Shown one piece after another: positions 6,615 through 8,739 of a stretch of DNA of 8,739 nucleotides; the stretch's first letter is position 1, and every line of letters starts with the position of its first letter. Location: the NCBI GenBank assembly GCA_041668045.1, contig JBAYDV010000083.1:1-8739 (forward strand), written 5' to 3'. The notes below the pieces were generated by a model. It did not search any database. It was not told the DNA's origin and saw only the letters and a program-made list of their open reading frames with translations. The stretch is from JBAYDV01 sp041668045 (GTDB lineage: Bacteria; Bacteroidota; Bacteroidia; Bacteroidales; UBA932). Made by a program: the position numbers and the translations under genes.

Positions 6615-7253
6615 TTATTTAGTGACTTTCCCTAATACATAAACTTCAAGGTCTTTTATTTCCTGGTCTGTTATTACACTATAATCACCACCACTTTGAA
6701 CTATTATACGACATGCCATCTCGAAAAACATAGCACGCTCGAATACTTCATCAAAATCTTTTCCGCATACTACTTGTCCATGATTGGTAAGTAATACAGA
6801 ATCGTGATCTTTCATAGCCTCAACTACTGCTTTGGCTAATTCAGGAGAACCTGGTCTATAATAAGGTATTATAGGTATTTCTGTTCCTACATGACATGGT
6901 ATCTCAGCAGTAACATTGAAATTACTAGGCTTTTTCTTCATGCAAGATACTGCAGTGGCATATTCAGACTGAAAATGTAATACTACATTTACATCTTCAC
7001 GTTCACGCATTATTCCAAGATGAAAAGTACTCTCCATAGATGGTTTTACTCCATTAAGAGATTTACCTTCAGCTAGATTACATATTGCTATTTTTTCTCT
7101 AACAAGAGAAGGAACCCATGAACCTGTACCTGAAATTAAAACCTGGTCATCTATTCTCCACGAGATATTTCCACTACTGCAAATAGTTAGCTTAGCATCA
7201 CCTACTCTATGTGCTTGTCTTAGAAATTCTTTTATTTGTATTTCTGTTATCAT
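6615..7253 (-). CDS. fucA: L-fuculose-phosphate aldolase (class II aldolase/adducin family)
   Basis: The predicted reaction cleaves L-fuculose 1-phosphate to dihydroxyacetone phosphate and L-lactaldehyde in the cytoplasm. The 212-residue length fits FucA (215 in E. coli). Family marks seen: SSGNISWR (26-33), the phosphate-binding-like SGTGSW (41-46), PSMEST with E74 at the place of E. coli E73, H93 in VVLHFQSEYATAVS at the place of H92, and H158 in LLTNHGQVVCG at the place of H155. The second histidine of the usual metal-binding H-x-H (E. coli H94) is Q95 here, and E. coli FucA and this protein are only distantly alike overall. The gene follows fucI by 65 bases with no promoter or terminator between, so both are probably on one transcript; this context is the main reason for the fuculose-phosphate assignment over another aldolase of the family. 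A terminator follows at 6554-6588. No kinase gene lies downstream. Confidence 0.85.
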   Translation of the reverse strand: MITEIQIKEFLRQAHRVGDAKLTICSSGNISWRIDDQVLISGTGSWVPSLVREKIAICNLAEGKSLNGVKPSMESTFHLGIMREREDVNVVLHFQSEYATAVSCMKKKPSNFNVTAEIPCHVGTEIPIIPYYRPGSPELAKAVVEAMKDHDSVLLTNHGQVVCGKDFDEVFERAMFFEMACRIIVQSGGDYSVITDQEIKDLEVYVLGKVTK

Positions 7254-7318
7254 ATTATTTATTTTTTATTATTCTTTATTAAGGACTTATTTATCAAGAA
7301 CTTATTTATATAAATCTA

Positions 7319-8739
7319 CTATTTATACAGAGGTCCGTAATTTTTACAAGCACGATAATCTTGTCCTTCTTTATCCATACCAAAAGCGTTCCAGGCTGCA
7401 GGACGGAATATATCATCTTCACTTACATTATGCATAGCTACAGGAATACGAAGTATTGATGCTAATGTAATTAAATCAGCTCCTATATGACCATAACTAA
7501 TAGCTCCATGATTAGCTCCCCAATTATTCATCATATCATAAGCAGTTTTAAAAGCTCCTTTACCAGTAATTCTTGGAGCAAACCAAGTACATGGCCAAGT
7601 ATAATCTGTACGTTTCCAAATCTTATCTGACACCTCATCAGGAAGACCTATAGTCCATCCTTCTGCTATCTGAAGCATTGGTCCTAAACCTTTTACAAGA
7701 TTTAGACGAATCATAGTAGCTGGCATTTCGGCACGAGTTAAGAATCTTGATGAGAATCCACCGCCACGGAAATAACCTTGGTCAGCAGCACACCATTCTA
7801 CATGTTTCATAATAGTCTCCTGGTCTTTATCTGTCATATCATACCAAGGTTTAACTATTCCTTTTCCATTTTCATCTTTTACTTCACCGCAATAGTCTAA
7901 TGCACATGCTCCAGAGTTAATTAAGTGAAGGAAACCGTCAGCTTCTTTAGCTTTTCCTGTAATATCATAGCCAGTAGCCTTTTTAACAGCTTCTGTACTC
8001 CAATATGTACGTACATCTGCGAACATTTGAGAACGGTTACTTATTAATTTCATAAATAACATACCCAAGCCGTTTAATACATCATTTTCTGTAGCTAGAG
8101 TCAATGGTTCACGTTTACCATTCCAATCAAAAGAAGTATTTAACATAGCTTCAGGGAAATCAGCATTTGGATAAAAATCTGTCCATTGACGTTGACCTTG
8201 AATACCGGCAGCTATAGCATTATGTCCTAATCTTTCTTCATCACAACCTTCTGGAAGATCAGCATTGCCTTTCATTAAGTCTTTAATGATTAAAGCCATC
8301 TTAACGACGAATTCCCAATCATGTTCTTTTTCTGCAGGAGATTTTTGATATTGTTTCTCATTTTTATCAAATCCTATAGTACAAGTTGATTTGGTCCATG
8401 CTAAGGCTTTCTCAAATTCTTTTTTATCATATATACCTTCAGTCATACGACGTATAATCTCAACTTCATCCACAGATTCAACTCGTAAACCAAGATATTC
8501 TTCCATGAAGTTTGAATCGATAATTGAGCCGGCAATACCCATGCATATAGAACCAATCTGTAAGAAAGATTTTCCTTTCATCGAAGCAGCAGCTATAGAA
8601 GCTCTACCAAATCTAAGCAATTTTTCTCTTACATCATCAGGAATAGATGTGTCATCAGCCTCTTGCACATCATGTCCATAAATACCAAAAGCAGGAAGAC
8701 CTTTCTGTGCATGAGCAGCTAGTACAGCAGCTAAATAAA
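7319..8739 (-). CDS. fucI: L-fucose isomerase (N-terminus beyond window)
   Basis: The enzyme converts L-fucose to L-fuculose, the first step of intracellular fucose use, in the cytoplasm with manganese. About 473 codons are visible. Reading continues open past GTG at 8668 to the edge at 8739 (AAVLAAHAQKGLPAFGIYGH), so GTG 8668 is internal and roughly 120 N-terminal residues are outside. The protein aligns with E. coli FucI (591 residues) almost throughout, ending in the same ACxNxGPLYK. Metal and active-site residues are present: Glu in LATENDVLNG (codon 8089-8087, E. coli E337), Asp in MFADVRTYW 24 residues on (D361), and His in NNWGANHG (H528). RGGGFSSRFLT and GLGPMLQIAEGW are also typical. 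fucA follows by 65 bases in the same direction. Kinase, permease and regulator genes, if linked, must lie upstream beyond the edge. Such genes are common in gut Bacteroidales that use host or dietary fucose. Confidence 0.96.
   Translation of the reverse strand, partial: YLAAVLAAHAQKGLPAFGIYGHDVQEADDTSIPDDVREKLLRFGRASIAAASMKGKSFLQIGSICMGIAGSIIDSNFMEEYLGLRVESVDEVEIIRRMTEGIYDKKEFEKALAWTKSTCTIGFDKNEKQYQKSPAEKEHDWEFVVKMALIIKDLMKGNADLPEGCDEERLGHNAIAAGIQGQRQWTDFYPNADFPEAMLNTSFDWNGKREPLTLATENDVLNGLGMLFMKLISNRSQMFADVRTYWSTEAVKKATGYDITGKAKEADGFLHLINSGACALDYCGEVKDENGKGIVKPWYDMTDKDQETIMKHVEWCAADQGYFRGGGFSSRFLTRAEMPATMIRLNLVKGLGPMLQIAEGWTIGLPDEVSDKIWKRTDYTWPCTWFAPRITGKGAFKTAYDMMNNWGANHGAISYGHIGADLITLASILRIPVAMHNVSEDDIFRPAAWNAFGMDKEGQDYRACKNYGPLYK

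Noticed and set aside
6614..6617. Possible damage at the end of fucA
   Set aside because: The frame ends normally with VTK and TAA at a length typical of the family.
7282..7312. Short direct repeat of an ACTTATTTAT-like unit between fucI and fucA
   Set aside because: Two imperfect AT-rich copies about 17 bases apart in a 65-base gap; easily chance in such sequence.
8391..8681. Plus-strand open frame of 96 codons, and similar ones at 5649-5903, 5872-6075 and 6144-6371
   Set aside because: They are antisense to fucI and fhs respectively, and carry no recognisable protein features.

Overview
The window is an AT-rich stretch of a Bacteroidales-type genome, most likely an anaerobic gut or host-associated member of Bacteroidota. 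Several things point there: promoter-like boxes of the TAnnTTTG type, genes without Shine-Dalgarno sequences, an E. coli-class dihydroxy-acid dehydratase of the type that carries an oxygen-labile 4Fe-4S cluster, a fucI-fucA pair, and a secreted DUF5060-like multidomain protein. This placement rests on sequence character and family resemblance, not on a search.

Layout. Positions 1-873 (minus) hold the N-terminal half of ilvD, cut by the window edge. Positions 874-1310 are non-coding in the usual sense, but on the minus strand they carry what looks like a complete transcription attenuator for ilvD. Its parts are a TAnnTTTG promoter, a 26-residue leader peptide in which 14 residues are Ile, Leu or Val, a protector helix, an antiterminator helix, and a U-tailed terminator, in the order and register of classical leader-peptide attenuation. 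Positions 1311-4718 (plus) hold a two-gene unit: a lipoprotein of the glycerophosphodiester phosphodiesterase family, then, 16 bases later, a secreted protein of about 870 residues. That protein has a DUF5060-like N-terminus, a TIM-barrel-like centre, a Collagen_bind_2-like domain and a C-terminal carbohydrate-binding-like domain. Its reading frame is broken once, near 2313, by a -1 shift. A bidirectional terminator at 4739-4785 separates this unit from the convergent minus-strand genes.

Positions 4799-6466 (minus) encode formate-tetrahydrofolate ligase (fhs) with its own promoter. Positions 6615-8739 (minus) hold the L-fucose catabolic pair: fucI (its N-terminus lies beyond the window) followed by fucA, closed by a terminator at 6554-6588. 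The fuculose-phosphate aldolase lacks the second histidine of the usual metal-binding H-x-H motif and has glutamine instead.

How they work together. fucI and fucA supply two steps of L-fucose breakdown; the kinase between them is not in the window. fhs feeds one-carbon metabolism and ilvD branched-chain amino acid synthesis. The plus-strand pair is extracytoplasmic and probably acts on glycan or phosphodiester substrates, which is inferred. The best finding is the ilv attenuator; next are the frameshift on a slippery heptamer and the FucA ligand substitution.
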